Source: Anadara kagoshimensis
Lineage: Eukaryota > Mollusca > Bivalvia > Arcoida > Arcidae
Length of the DNA: 64,000 nucleotides
Assembly (NCBI GenBank): GCA_021292105.1
Contig: CM037867.1
Location: 41,976,843 to 42,040,842, forward strand
Direction: 5' to 3'
The notes under the pieces were generated by a model. It had not been told where the DNA came from, ran no database searches, and worked only from the letters and a program-made list of their open reading frames with translations. Position 1 is the stretch's first letter; each line of letters opens with the position of its first letter. The position numbers and the translations under genes are program-made. Below are positions 35,371 through 46,558 of this stretch, one piece after another.

Positions 35371-36159
35371 CAACTCCCTCGGGGAATAACGTTTAAGAAA
35401 GATTATCTCGACAGTTTTTCGACTGCTGCCATCTATCTTTCTACAAATTTTCGGGTCATGACTAGCTACCCAGGTCACGGTCAAACTTCCGAGTTTCGAC
35501 ACCTCTTCGGTAGCCCAGTGTGTAACTCTCGACAGTCTGTAGGATATGGGAAATACTGTTCAGACAAGACCTTTAAAATCATTTTTTCGTGGTGTCCTAA
35601 TTTTCTTTGTCTTATTACCCTGATACACGAATATACTGTAAACGTATTTCATTTCACGTGTATGTATTTTCGAGGCATACGAAATTTAAAGATATGTGCA
35701 TAGTTACAATTTTGCGTTTCTTAAATATGCACTATAACACAATACGCATAATATAATTTTCGCACAAAACAAACAAATAAATTAAAATGAGTACACCACT
35801 AGAACAAATACGTTTAAAGTACATGCATATTACAAAATAACGTTAAACAGACCACGAATATACAATCCAACAAAAATTGTATTTTTTTAAAACCACGCAC
35901 GGATATCGACGATTTCACAGTACTCATCTTGCACATACGCTGATGATAACTCTGTGTGTACTGATAAAATATGACTTATCACACCATGTCAAGTTTAAGT
36001 TATTGACTTTTTTACAAGTTAAACTGCATGTATTTGATATGGTAGATGGCTACGGGTCAAGACAAGTACACCTTCAACTGTAGTCCTGGGAACAAAATGA
36101 TATGATTTACGTAGGCTGTGCCGCGTGGTGTCAAATTAAAATTTTGTCAATCTTAGGTG

Positions 36160-36450
36160 TGTTCGATTCAAGATCGCCACGAACTCGTGCCGGTTATTAA
36201 AAATACCGGATTGGCCCGGTGTGTTATTACCGAATCGGCGTTGGATCTGTCCTTGTTTCAGTATAGTTATATAACTATATTTGTTCTGTTTATGATGCAA
36301 ATAATATGTACAATTCATAAAATACATATATTGAAACGGATCCCGGATTTTTTTCTCATTCCAGACTTTTAGACGCGATTTGGTTATCACATACCGGTCC
36401 GATCCGGTATTTCTAGAGAATGGTGAGAGCCGTATGGCGCGGCGAGCAAT
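36160..36450. mobile_element. Inverted-repeat element (MITE-like), about 290 bp
   Basis: Left arm AAATACCGGATTGGCCCGG ... TTACCGAATCGGCG pairs with right arm CGCGATTTGGTTATC ... CCGGTCCGATCCGGTATTT. Arms are about 70-75 bases with mismatches around a central AT-rich loop. No coding capacity; duplicated target site not resolved. Confidence 0.65.
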
Positions 36451-37186
36451 CACTATCTTAAACGGACCTTTTTATATTTATTAATTATTATTTATTTATT
36501 TTTTTTTTATCATTTATTTATTTATTTATTTATTTTTTTTTGTTATTGGAAACTAATTATTGTATCATATTTATCATTTTTTTCAAATGTAAATTCATAA
36601 ACTTTAAACTTAGTAAAAATCAACTATTTTTTACTGTATGGCTTATTTATTATGATTTTGTGTGAAACTATTTTAAGTCGTGCTATATATATACAATTTG
36701 AGAGGGCTTTTAATAACGCATTCAAGTGTGAATATTTACAATATGACTGTACCTGTCTTCGATGAAACATACAGAAGCAATTGTATTTCAATTCCCAATG
36801 AAAGACAATGGGGTTCATGACCTTGATGTGTATCAATTTTACCGCAATATTACGTCATGTCCTACACAGGGGGTCGCGTGGTCATGTGAGATACGCCCTT
36901 TGCCTTTCATCGAATTTGGCACGCGCCACACTATCTTTCATTACCCCTGGAAAAACCATGATCAGAATGTCATTTCTTAAAATTTGTTTACTGTACCACA
37001 CAGAAAGCATATTAATTCATAAAAAACAAAAATTTAAATAAATCAATATTACAAGACTATGGTCTTCTTTCTACCCGTAAATTATTGATTATGGTATGTG
37101 GTAAGTATTTCAATGCTATATAAAGTGTAAAATTTAAAAAAAAAATAAAAGTTTTAATTTAAAAATAAAAAGAAAAAAATCTGACG

Positions 37187-37290
37187 TGGATGGCGTCCGT
37201 GGATCGAACTCGCTCCTTTCGGAACGAATTCAAGTATTAACCAAAAGGTCGATTAACGAAGTATCCACTAGACTAAGCCAGTCAACAATA
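37187..37290 (-). repeat. tRNA-like sequence, probably SINE head
   Basis: On the minus strand, A box-like TTAGTCTAGTGG and B box-like GAGTTCGATCCA are present but about 50 bases apart with an enlarged middle. No clean cloverleaf, so not called as a tRNA gene. Confidence 0.4.
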
Positions 37291-38852
37291 CGTGGTACTT
37301 ATTATAATATTTATACCTGCTTCAAGAGAGATAACTCTTTATGTTAATTAGTACTGGTTCCCTCCCTTTGATCGTTCCCGATGAATCTCCCACAATACTA
37401 TATGTTAATGTATTAATGCCTGCTTCAAGAGAGGTAACTCTGTATAATCTATTTGAATAAAATTGTGTTACTTTTCACATTTGTTTCTTAACTTAGATTT
37501 TCCTTAACTTAAATCTGGCACATTTAAAATATGAATAATTTGATTAGTTTTCAAAATATTCTTGAATTTGCGGTGTCTTCTTGAAGATCACGCTAAGCCT
37601 TATACATTATATGTCACTAAATACTAAATCAACGAAAAGTTGTAAGATTTAAGTTAAGGAACATTTCGGTTAAACATGTTTGTGAAATTGGAGCCATTAA
37701 ACTGTCACGTGCGTTTTGTAGCTTTTCTGCTAAAAAAAATTGGTTTTTTTTAAGTTGTATTTTTCTAGGTTCTGTATATACAAGTATATACTAAATTGTT
37801 GCCAATAAAGTCCTACGGTCTCTGGATTTTGAGACTGTATTTGGTTATAAAGATCACGTAGAGCGCTAGATCACATAGTTTCGCATTTCTAAGTGTATAG
37901 TGTAGCTGCACTATTTGGGCGATATTTTATATGTTACACAGAAGCAGACCAGGCACAGAAATTTTAAAAAGGAGGTTTTCGTATTGTGAATGAGGTAGGG
38001 GATCTAGGGGCATGCTTCCCCCAATAATGTTTGAAATATAGCATAAAAGCCTGTAATTTTCTGTGATACAAAGTTACAAACATACATACGCAGCAATTTT
38101 AGGAGGTTCCTACCCCGGTCCCCTGGAACCCCCTGTTGGTCCACCACTGTTTCATTTGCATGCGATGTCTGCAGAGCAAATTAATCTGATGTGTTATGTG
38201 CTGATTTTGAATTTTTATTAAAATAATGCATTCAAAAATAGTACATGACAAAAGAACCCCCAAGTCGAGAATGTGTTTCATGGTGTTAACGTTTGCCATT
38301 TTCCTTTTATTTATATTTGTGCGCGTCAGTCCTGAGATAGTGGGGGAAATAGAATACCGGAGGAAATCCATCGTTCTTAAGTAAATGATTTACCTGTTTT
38401 CTCATACAAACTTCTTCCTGAATGGTACAGTACCACCGATATTGTCTAATTTAATATTCAATATATTTTATATTATAAGTTATACAGGGTCACCTGCCAA
38501 AACCCTGTATAACGTTTTTGTCACCCTTCAAAGCGTTACCAGTTGGATCTTTTTAACTTCCATTTCGTATTTTGTGTGACTTGCGTACGCTGTCGCCATG
38601 TTTGTTTACTATAACTAGACGTCAGTGTTATACGTGTTACTTCCCTTTTACCGCTTAATGTCGCGTGCGTCCATGTACCCCGGCAGATTTCCGAACATAG
38701 TTCCATGTACCCCGGCACGTTAACCAATCGCTATGCGAGAAATGTCTTTGAAGGTTGACATTTAATAGCCCCAAGTGCATTCAAACACTGTAGAATGCAT
38801 CCAAAAAGTTGAAATTATTAAATATATTATGTATTTAATCTTATCTTACGTG

Positions 38853-39185
38853 ACACCACTTTGGTAGCTTAATCAGTAGAGTGATTACTTCGTAGGTGAG
38901 AGGTCGTGGGTTCGGACAATCGGCGGGCTCTGACCAAGATGTAAAAATAGGGAGTGAATGTTCTTTCGCCAAGCAAATGGCATTTAGAAATGAAAGTCAC
39001 GGCATCATTTGGAAGAGACTTTAAATCCGATCACCCGTGTCAAGTGCCCTCCCACACATTGCCCCGAGCGCACTGCAAAGGTACTTGTAACAAATTCTGC
39101 CACTTCACCTACAACTGGTGACGTCTCGATATAAGTGAATTATTCTTGACTTGGACGTAAAGCTCCCATTCAATCAATCATTCAA
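38853..39185 (+). mobile_element. SINE-A copy, diverged
   Basis: Head GGTAGCTTAATCAGTAGAG, GAGAGGTCGTGGGTTCGGAC, body GAATGTTCTTTCGCCAAGC, 3' end ACTGGTGACGTCTCGATATA and TTGACTTGGACGTAAAG, tail of CAAT units. Confidence 0.8.
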
Positions 39186-39639
39186 TTATCTTACATATTG
39201 GTCTATTATGTAATATGCATAGTACATTTAGCAAATATTCAGTCGATCTTACAGGCTTTTCAAAAGGAAAACTTGCACATGACCGGGTTGTTCAAAGCTC
39301 CTAAAGCTCGCCTTTTGATGGCCTGAAGGCCATTTGACCAAATGGTTCATCGTATCCAAATAGGTTATTGAACTAAAATACACACACAGTAAGTAATTGA
39401 ACGAAACAAAATGTGAATTTTAAGCGCGATTAATTTCGGTACATACCATTTAACAAATAAGAAACGTTGTGTGGAGTAGACATTATAGAAAATTTATGAT
39501 GGAATTTAAGATATGTCATTGAAAAACAAAAAATCTATGTAACCAATAAATGGATATTAGATATAACCTAGAAAAACTGTGAACCACAAGCTCACTAGAA
39601 ATACTTCCCGCTCCCAAAAATCCATCGGTTTAAATTTTT

Positions 39640-39842
39640 AAATAGGAGGTGCACATCTACATTATATCACAAAGATTGTGTGAAAGTTTCATGAAAATCC
39701 ATTGAAGGGTTTAGGAGGAGTTGCGGATAAGAGATAGGTACTCTAAGGTGTAACGGCAGGACGGAAGGACGGACGGACACACGGACGAACACCCCTATCA
39801 CTATATACCCCCCACTTTTTAAGCGGGGGGGGGGTATAATAA
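39640..39842. repeat. Unclassified repeat with (GGAC)n and poly-G end
   Basis: Contains TTTCATGAAAATCCATTGAA, AGGACGGACGGAC and ACTTTTTAAGCGGGGGG. The type with 'gacggacg' runs is common in bivalve genomes; a related run ends the 50856 element. Confidence 0.5.
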
Positions 39843-39851
39843 GGAAAGAAA

Positions 39852-39965
39852 AGATTAATTGAATGAATACGGTTTTACGTCCAGGACAAGAATATTTCAC
39901 TTATATCGAGACGTCAACAGCTGTAAGTGAAATGGCAGAAAGTTTTACCTTTGCTGTGCGATAAG
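39852..39965 (-). repeat. SINE-A 3' fragment, reverse
   Basis: GGTTTTACGTCCAGGACAAG, TATATCGAGACGTCAACAGC and GTAAGTGAAATGGCAGAA are the reverse of the SINE-A 3' end. Confidence 0.7.
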
Positions 39966-40451
39966 AAGTGTCAATACATTTGCACAAATTCATATGACAT
40001 TTGCGCAATAATAATATGACGATTACGCAAAGGCTTATATTACGATTGCTTAAAACATAATTGCCATGTTAAATAAACATCCAAAACGTAATTGCCATGT
40101 TAAATAAACACTACCCTTTCCGTTAGCAAAGACATACATAAGCACAAATAAAAGTCTGTTAAAATTTACTTAAAAGGTATCATTTTACAAGTCCACACTG
40201 GCTAAAAATTACCATTTTCGTTTAAAAGTATCTCTTTACAAGTCCATTCTGACTGAATATTTTTCGTGATTGTTTTAACATACTGTGAACGACTAATATC
40301 GCCTCTAGTGTAAAATTCATACTGCCCATTAACAATGTTCATTTTTTGCGTTTCATTTCGTCTGATTGTGGCCCGTGTATCCAATCTATGAACTTAAACT
40401 GGTCAGGTGGTGTTTACAGTTTAGCACGGGCAATTAAGTTTGCGCAATAGT

Positions 40452-40640
40452 AGTACAGTCCAACCTGTCTTAAAGGTCACCCCTATATAAGAGCCACTTG
40501 CTTATAAAGGCCAGTGAAATTGTATCCCAAATGTTCTTTATTTATATTATTTGAACCTGTATATAAAGGCCACCTGCCCATAAAGGTCACTTTTACTGGT
40601 TCCCTTGGATGGCCTTCATAGACAGGTTTGACTGTATACA
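40452..40640. mobile_element. MITE-1, about 185 bp
   Basis: Starts ACAGTCCAACCTGTCTTAAA and ends ATAGACAGGTTTGACTGTAT. Opposite orientation to the copy at 23619. Confidence 0.8.
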
Positions 40641-41221
40641 TCCTTTGCGCAAATGTCATATAGGGGTTATGAAAATTTTGCACAAATGTAATGCGCCCAT
40701 TTAACGTGCCGCGTTTGCCGCGATATGGGACCTATAAGTATTGTTTTTGTCTGACGTATCACAGTTATATATAACCTGTATATAATATGAAAAGTAAATC
40801 AACATAAAGAAAGATTTCTTTTACTAGCTTTATTTCAATCAAATAAAAATTGAATTTGATAACACAAAAATATGACAGAGTCATTATTTCTAGCATATAT
40901 TTAATAAAAAGAGTATACATATATAAAATACAGAATACGTATATATAATTGATTATACAAAATTCTGAAACATTAGAATATTTTATTTATTTATATTTAT
41001 TTGTTTACAATGTGTAGTTCTAAGAGACACGTGATCTTTCAATTAGTATTCTAAAACTTATTTTCACTGAATTTAGAAATAAAAAATAATAATAATCAGA
41101 GTTAACCCTGTGTTTTAAATATATCGAATTTGCTCAATTTACACGAAATATACCAGTTTGCCCATCATTAGGTGTTACTAAACTGTAAAATAGCAGAATT
41201 TACAGTAGCGAACATGGGACC

Positions 41222-41560
41222 ACTGCATTAGCTCAGTTGGTAGAGTGCTCGCTCCGTAAGTGGGAGGTCATGGATTCGAACCCCGGCCGGGTCTGACCCA
41301 AGACTTAAAAGTGGGTAGTGACTGTTCTTTCGCCAAGCACTCGGCATTACGGAATGAAAGTCACGGTTCTTTCGGATGGGAACTTAAAATAAACGAGGTC
41401 CCGTGTCTTGGTAGGCTTGGCACGATAAAGAACCCGGCTGTATAATGCCATTAGCGCAACGCACAGGCAAAATTTCTGCACCTTCGCCTATAACTGGCGA
41501 CGTCTCGATATAAGTGAAATATTCTTGACTGGGACGTTAAACACTATTACTCAAGTACCG
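41222..41560 (+). mobile_element. SINE-A copy
   Basis: Close match to 35041-35370 over the whole length, including head TAGCTCAGTTGGTAGAGTGC and 3' end GACTGGGACGTTAAACACTA. The youngest-looking pair in the window. Confidence 0.88.
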
Positions 41561-43233
41561 ACCAGTTAAGTAATAAATGCCGAGGGCGATGAAATCTCAG
41601 TGAAAAAGTATACAAAATAAATTAATAAACTACATAATGGATCCCGTGTACGACGATCACTTAAAGAAGCAAGGTTTTTTTTAGAAAAATGGATATAATG
41701 AATATATTTGGTTACTAGGATAAGATTACAAATTCCAATAGGTCGATAGGCCAAAATTGTTTTATGAGTGATTATCCCTTTCACACGTTCTTCTAACATT
41801 ATGTACATTACAACTATCGTTAGTGTGTTACTTGGTTAATCTTCATGTGGTTCTATATTAACTTAAACGGAATTGTTTCTCTGAGTTTTAAGACAAATAC
41901 AACTTTTACTATATTGCTAAATTGCAAGTTTGAAGGCAATAGATAGGTGTATTAAAATTTCATAATGAGATATCACCGGGGATGGTAAGCAATTTGGAAA
42001 ATACTATCAGTTTTGGTTTTGATCTATTTTTTATCAACTGATCCATCTTTATATTCTATAATTCTAAAACATAAAGGTTGATTTAAAGACATGAAACTTA
42101 TTTTTACAAATAACTTTTAGATATTAATAAAATAAAAGATCAAATCTTTTGGGGTTTTTTTTTCAATTCATTGGTAGATGTACTTCACAAAGAAGGAATT
42201 ATTCAAACTGGTAAACTAGTAATTCTAAATTGGTTATATTGCTGTCCGAAAGGACATTGTTCTAAGCACTAATTAAAAAGCTACACGATACAAAAAAGTT
42301 TATATAAGTTTGTTATATAACAACCTCTCCGGACTATATTTGTCGCTTATGTTTCTTGTATAACATAAAGAGTTTATACATGTATATGTTTCTTATTCTA
42401 TTTTTTTCTCAGATTATATTTGTTCTTGATGTATTTTTCTGCATCTAAAAACAAAAAAATCAATAACATATGAATTAAGACAACCTTGCATTATTTAACC
42501 AATTGACATATCGTACAAAATACAAATATAGTGTTTTAAAGTAAAACGAGTTAGTTTTACTGTCAATGGTGTCTCTTATGTTTCTAGATATTATAGGGTT
42601 TGTATTTACACTGCAGTAATTATTTTACCAGTTGAAATTTTGTAAACCCCACGAATTTAGTATATACTAGTAGTAAAACCAGTTGGTTTTAGCCGATGAA
42701 ATCTCCGTTGTTTCTAGATATTACAAAATTAAATGTATCTATATAGAGCCAGCTGGGTAGCAATGAAGGATATTTGGGTCCTTTAAAAGTTGAAGGGGTG
42801 CAAATGGATACTGCTTTGTCATTTGATCAAGTGTTATTTCAAATGTTTGGAATTTTAATTTTATAATCAATTGATTTATTTCCTGTCTTACCTGTTTCAC
42901 TTATTTCCGTTCATTTATTGTTTCATGTTCTTTGTTTGATTTATGATTAAAAATTTCATGTTTAGTTACGTACAAATTACCAAGTTCCATTTTTATCACA
43001 AAAACAGTCATCATCAACAATTTAGCGGTGGGAAACAAATGAACGAAAAAATACTTTAAGGAACTCACATGTATAAATATATATATATATATGTAAATCT
43101 ATTAGAATATTTACTATTTTCTTTTTTCAAATATGGGTAAATATTTAAAATGATGTTGATTTGGAAACTTGTAAACAGAAAAAATGTTTTGAAATTTAAA
43201 ACATGCATTGTGAAATCGGATCCCCAATCTTAC
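41561..43233. other. Region 3' of the EGF-SEA gene; no gene recognised
   Basis: AT-rich. Would hold the downstream 3' UTR exon of the EGF-SEA gene if the donor at 43232-43233 is used. A diverged internal repeat is visible (TTTCTAGATATTA at 42580 and 42710, each preceded by GTTRGTTTTA). Confidence 0.4.
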
Positions 43234-43281
43234 CTTTCACTTATTCACTGTCGGTCTTTGTATCTTGAAATTCCTTGGAGG
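43234..43281 (-). CDS. Last coding exon with stop
   Basis: Acceptor TTTATGTTGCAG. Completes the frame as SSKEFQDTKTDSE and TAA at 43241-43243, then seven bases before donor GTAAGA at 43233. That suggests an intron in the 3' UTR. Supported by exact phase match with the preceding exon. Confidence 0.7.
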
Positions 43282-46200
43282 CTGCAACATAAATAATTTG
43301 ACATGTTAAATTTGGCTTAATATGTAGACAACTAAAGCAGTTAAAATCCAGTCCCTTTCAAAAGTTTTATAATTAAGGTTTCAATACATGTTCATCTCAT
43401 TTTTACATATTTAGTTGCTGCATTCTTTATTGCGCTGGTTATTGCCAGGCATATGATTATTGGAATTCCGTTTTCGTGGCAAGGATTCTCCTGGATATAT
43501 TTGACGTCCAATAGATTCATGTTCCTTTCACTCTCAATTTTGATTACCCTCTTGGAGGTTGTAACTAGCTTAACAGGATGTGAACACCCTTCCGGATCAC
43601 TCGGGATCTTTTCCCTAGTGAAAGTTCTCATGTCTAATCTAATTTGTTAATTCCAAAATTTTAACTTTGCTTCAGGATTGTGATTCGGATTTGGATTGGT
43701 ATGTTTGTTTTTGATTCTATATAATTATATATAATTCCTATAATTTAAGCAGTATCTTGAGACAAACACACTCCTGTCTCCGATTTGTTCTTGTGACCTT
43801 TACCCTTGACCTAACATTATGTCGTCTCATTGTCTCACATTTGTGCAATAACAAATCATCCATAGACTTGGATGATATGGAACTGACACGATATTTGGAA
43901 AGACAGACAGAAAACTGTCAGATTGATCCTCTTAACTTCGTTCCCGTTAATATAAACTGACTATAGTTACCAAAGTTTCATATCCATCCGTCATCATTTC
44001 TCTCCATGATGATCCAGATGAAATACTATCTGTAACAAAGAATATAGAGATCTTTGTCACAATGTGTTGCTTCAGAAACGTTTAAACACCAACAAGAATT
44101 TGAAAATCCCTAGACCATACATGGGTGACATGTTGTCACTATATAAACCATTTACATGCGCTAAATATGGTGAATAACAAGGTATTTTAAGAAACCTCCG
44201 TGTATTTGAAACTTAATAGAATAGATAGCTATTATAAAACCAAAAACGCCATAAGTTTGATATTTGTGTTTTGGGGAGTAATGCCAAATTAATACATAAA
44301 ATACGTATATTTTGAATCAATAGAATCAGATAGTTGTACCGCGCTAGTGAAACATAGAAACATGTTGTTTAAATAGTTTTAGCTAAATAAAAGTTGTTTA
44401 GTTCAAGTAAGAAGGGTTAAGAGCTTAATATTCCGAATATAGACTTAGGGATGATGCAAGCATTTGCCCTAAAATATTTTATTTCCATCATCACAATATT
44501 CTCGATTAGTATGATCCGAAATTATCCTGGATATATTTCCATAGTTCCATGTTCCTTTCGTTTTCATTTTTGATTTTACACCTGACGGGTGTAGCTAGCT
44601 AGACAGGAAATAGTTTCCTTTCCGGAACATCAGACCTCACTTCCCTGATGGAACGCAACTTCTTTAACTTAATTGTCCAGTTAACAAAGTTTTTTCTTTG
44701 TTTTTGAGATGGTGATTTAGACATTTGCTAATATGTTTTCGTTTGATTACTTCAGTATCTTAGTGTATACTAAATATCTTTCGCATTATATTGTTATATC
44801 CGTATTTAAATTATAAATCCGTTTAATACTTACAATAGGGGTTAGCTCCTGTACGATATTCGCCCGTAGTTCTCATTCCAATATCCATTGCATTTGGGAA
44901 GGAATCATATGAATTTGGGTAAACTTTCCCCATGTCCATGTGTTTGCCATCATCCGTACCTTTATCTTGTGAGCTGAAATGAATAGAAATATAAATTAAA
45001 ACATTTCCCTAAGATCTGAGTATTTCGACAAAATTCTATGTACAATCAATACCATGTTTGTCTTTAATTGAATAATTAAGAATGATTTATACAATACAGT
45101 GCAAAATATATAGCTATTTATTTGGTACCCAAAAAAATCATTTCAATATCCAATAAGGTACTTTTTCAGTATTGCAACTGTTTCGTATTATATCCTTTGT
45201 AATTATTTATATCATCTTCTTTCGTATATATATAACATCTTTGTTTAGGTGAATGCCATTATCAATATACTAATTGAATTGGAAGTTTGGAATCTAGTGC
45301 CCTTCGAAACTTTTATTATGATAACAGTCTCAATATGTGTTGTCAATCTCGAAATATGTTAATATCAATTAGCATATAACCCGATGTGAAGGTTCCTGGC
45401 TATTTTCTATGGTAGTATTTCATTGAACAACTCATGATATGTTTGCTACTTTTACGTATTACTTCTCTTGTTTAATGATGTATAGGAAAATACTAAGTAC
45501 GGTTAAGTAATCGCTTTATTTCTTCTTTTAAATGCTACATACCTATGTATGCGTGTTTTGTTGTTTAAGTGTAATCAACTTCACTCACCCTCCATTTATC
45601 TTCTGTACTTTCTTTTTGTAGTTTATAAACTTCAGCACTATCACAACTATTATGATTGACATAATCAGACCTATTCCTGATATTAGACCAATAGCTAACC
45701 CGGATGTAACTGGAATAGAAAATGTCATACTTAACGAAACACATGAATCGTATCTTCTTTCCTTTTGATATTATTTGCAAACAAAATATGTACTTGACTA
45801 TTATCATTTCATGAGCGAGAAAATCGTGCAAAAATTGTTTATATTGTATGGACATAATTTTTTTACAGTTAATTGTCGTAGTTAAAGAAAACTATATTTT
45901 GTTGCCTTTACAAAGTTAATTGTAAATTACATTTTTCTTTAAATCACCGTTGCACCATTTCATTTCTGATATTGAAAAAAATATGTACGAGTGCGGTTAG
46001 AAAAAAATCATTATATCATATATTTTTGTGTGATAATGTCTAAAATATACTTACACGAAGAATCCGTGAACGTCTCTCTGAAAATAAAATCATTCAATGT
46101 ATTAGAAAATAACATGTATTAGATAATTACATATTACATATTATACCGGTTTTAGTTTTACAGCACTAGACGGTCATATCTAAATACAATTCTTCATGAG

Positions 46201-46510
46201 TGTTTTTACCAAAATTGTTAAACTAAAAGTTTTTTCCGAGATGTTGAAAAAATATTTAAAGAATCAAAATATATAACTAGGCTATACGAATAGACATTAA
46301 CAGTTGAAATCTTATATATATACACGACATTGTGTTTTGAAAAGTTGTAATGTAATTTTCAAAATACTGTTGTAATGGGAAGGGATTCGATGGGTTGGTG
46401 TCTTTGATAGATCTATTTGAATTGTGAAGAAATTTATTGCGTAGTAAAAGAATATTAATTTTGTTAAATAGCAAAGTTATATATAAAAACACACTGATCT
46501 CTCTTTTTCG

Positions 46511-46558
<48 letters not shown>

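Larger units (their letters stand above)
35700..38850. other. Intergenic region with no gene recognised
   Basis: Besides the inverted-repeat element and the tRNA-like piece listed separately, it holds a T-rich tract near 36480-36545, a duplicated ~30-base word (TGCTTCAAGAGAGRTAACTC) at 37319 and 37412, a hairpin TTATACAGGGT/ACCCTGTATAA at 38479-38514, and a doubled CCATGTACCCCGGCA at 38670-38717. No coding exons seen on either strand. Confidence 0.5.

Noticed and set aside
35079-35703. Open frames on the plus strand (61 and 149 codons)
   Set aside because: They run through the SINE-A copy and its flank; the same frame recurs at the other SINE-A copy at 41260.
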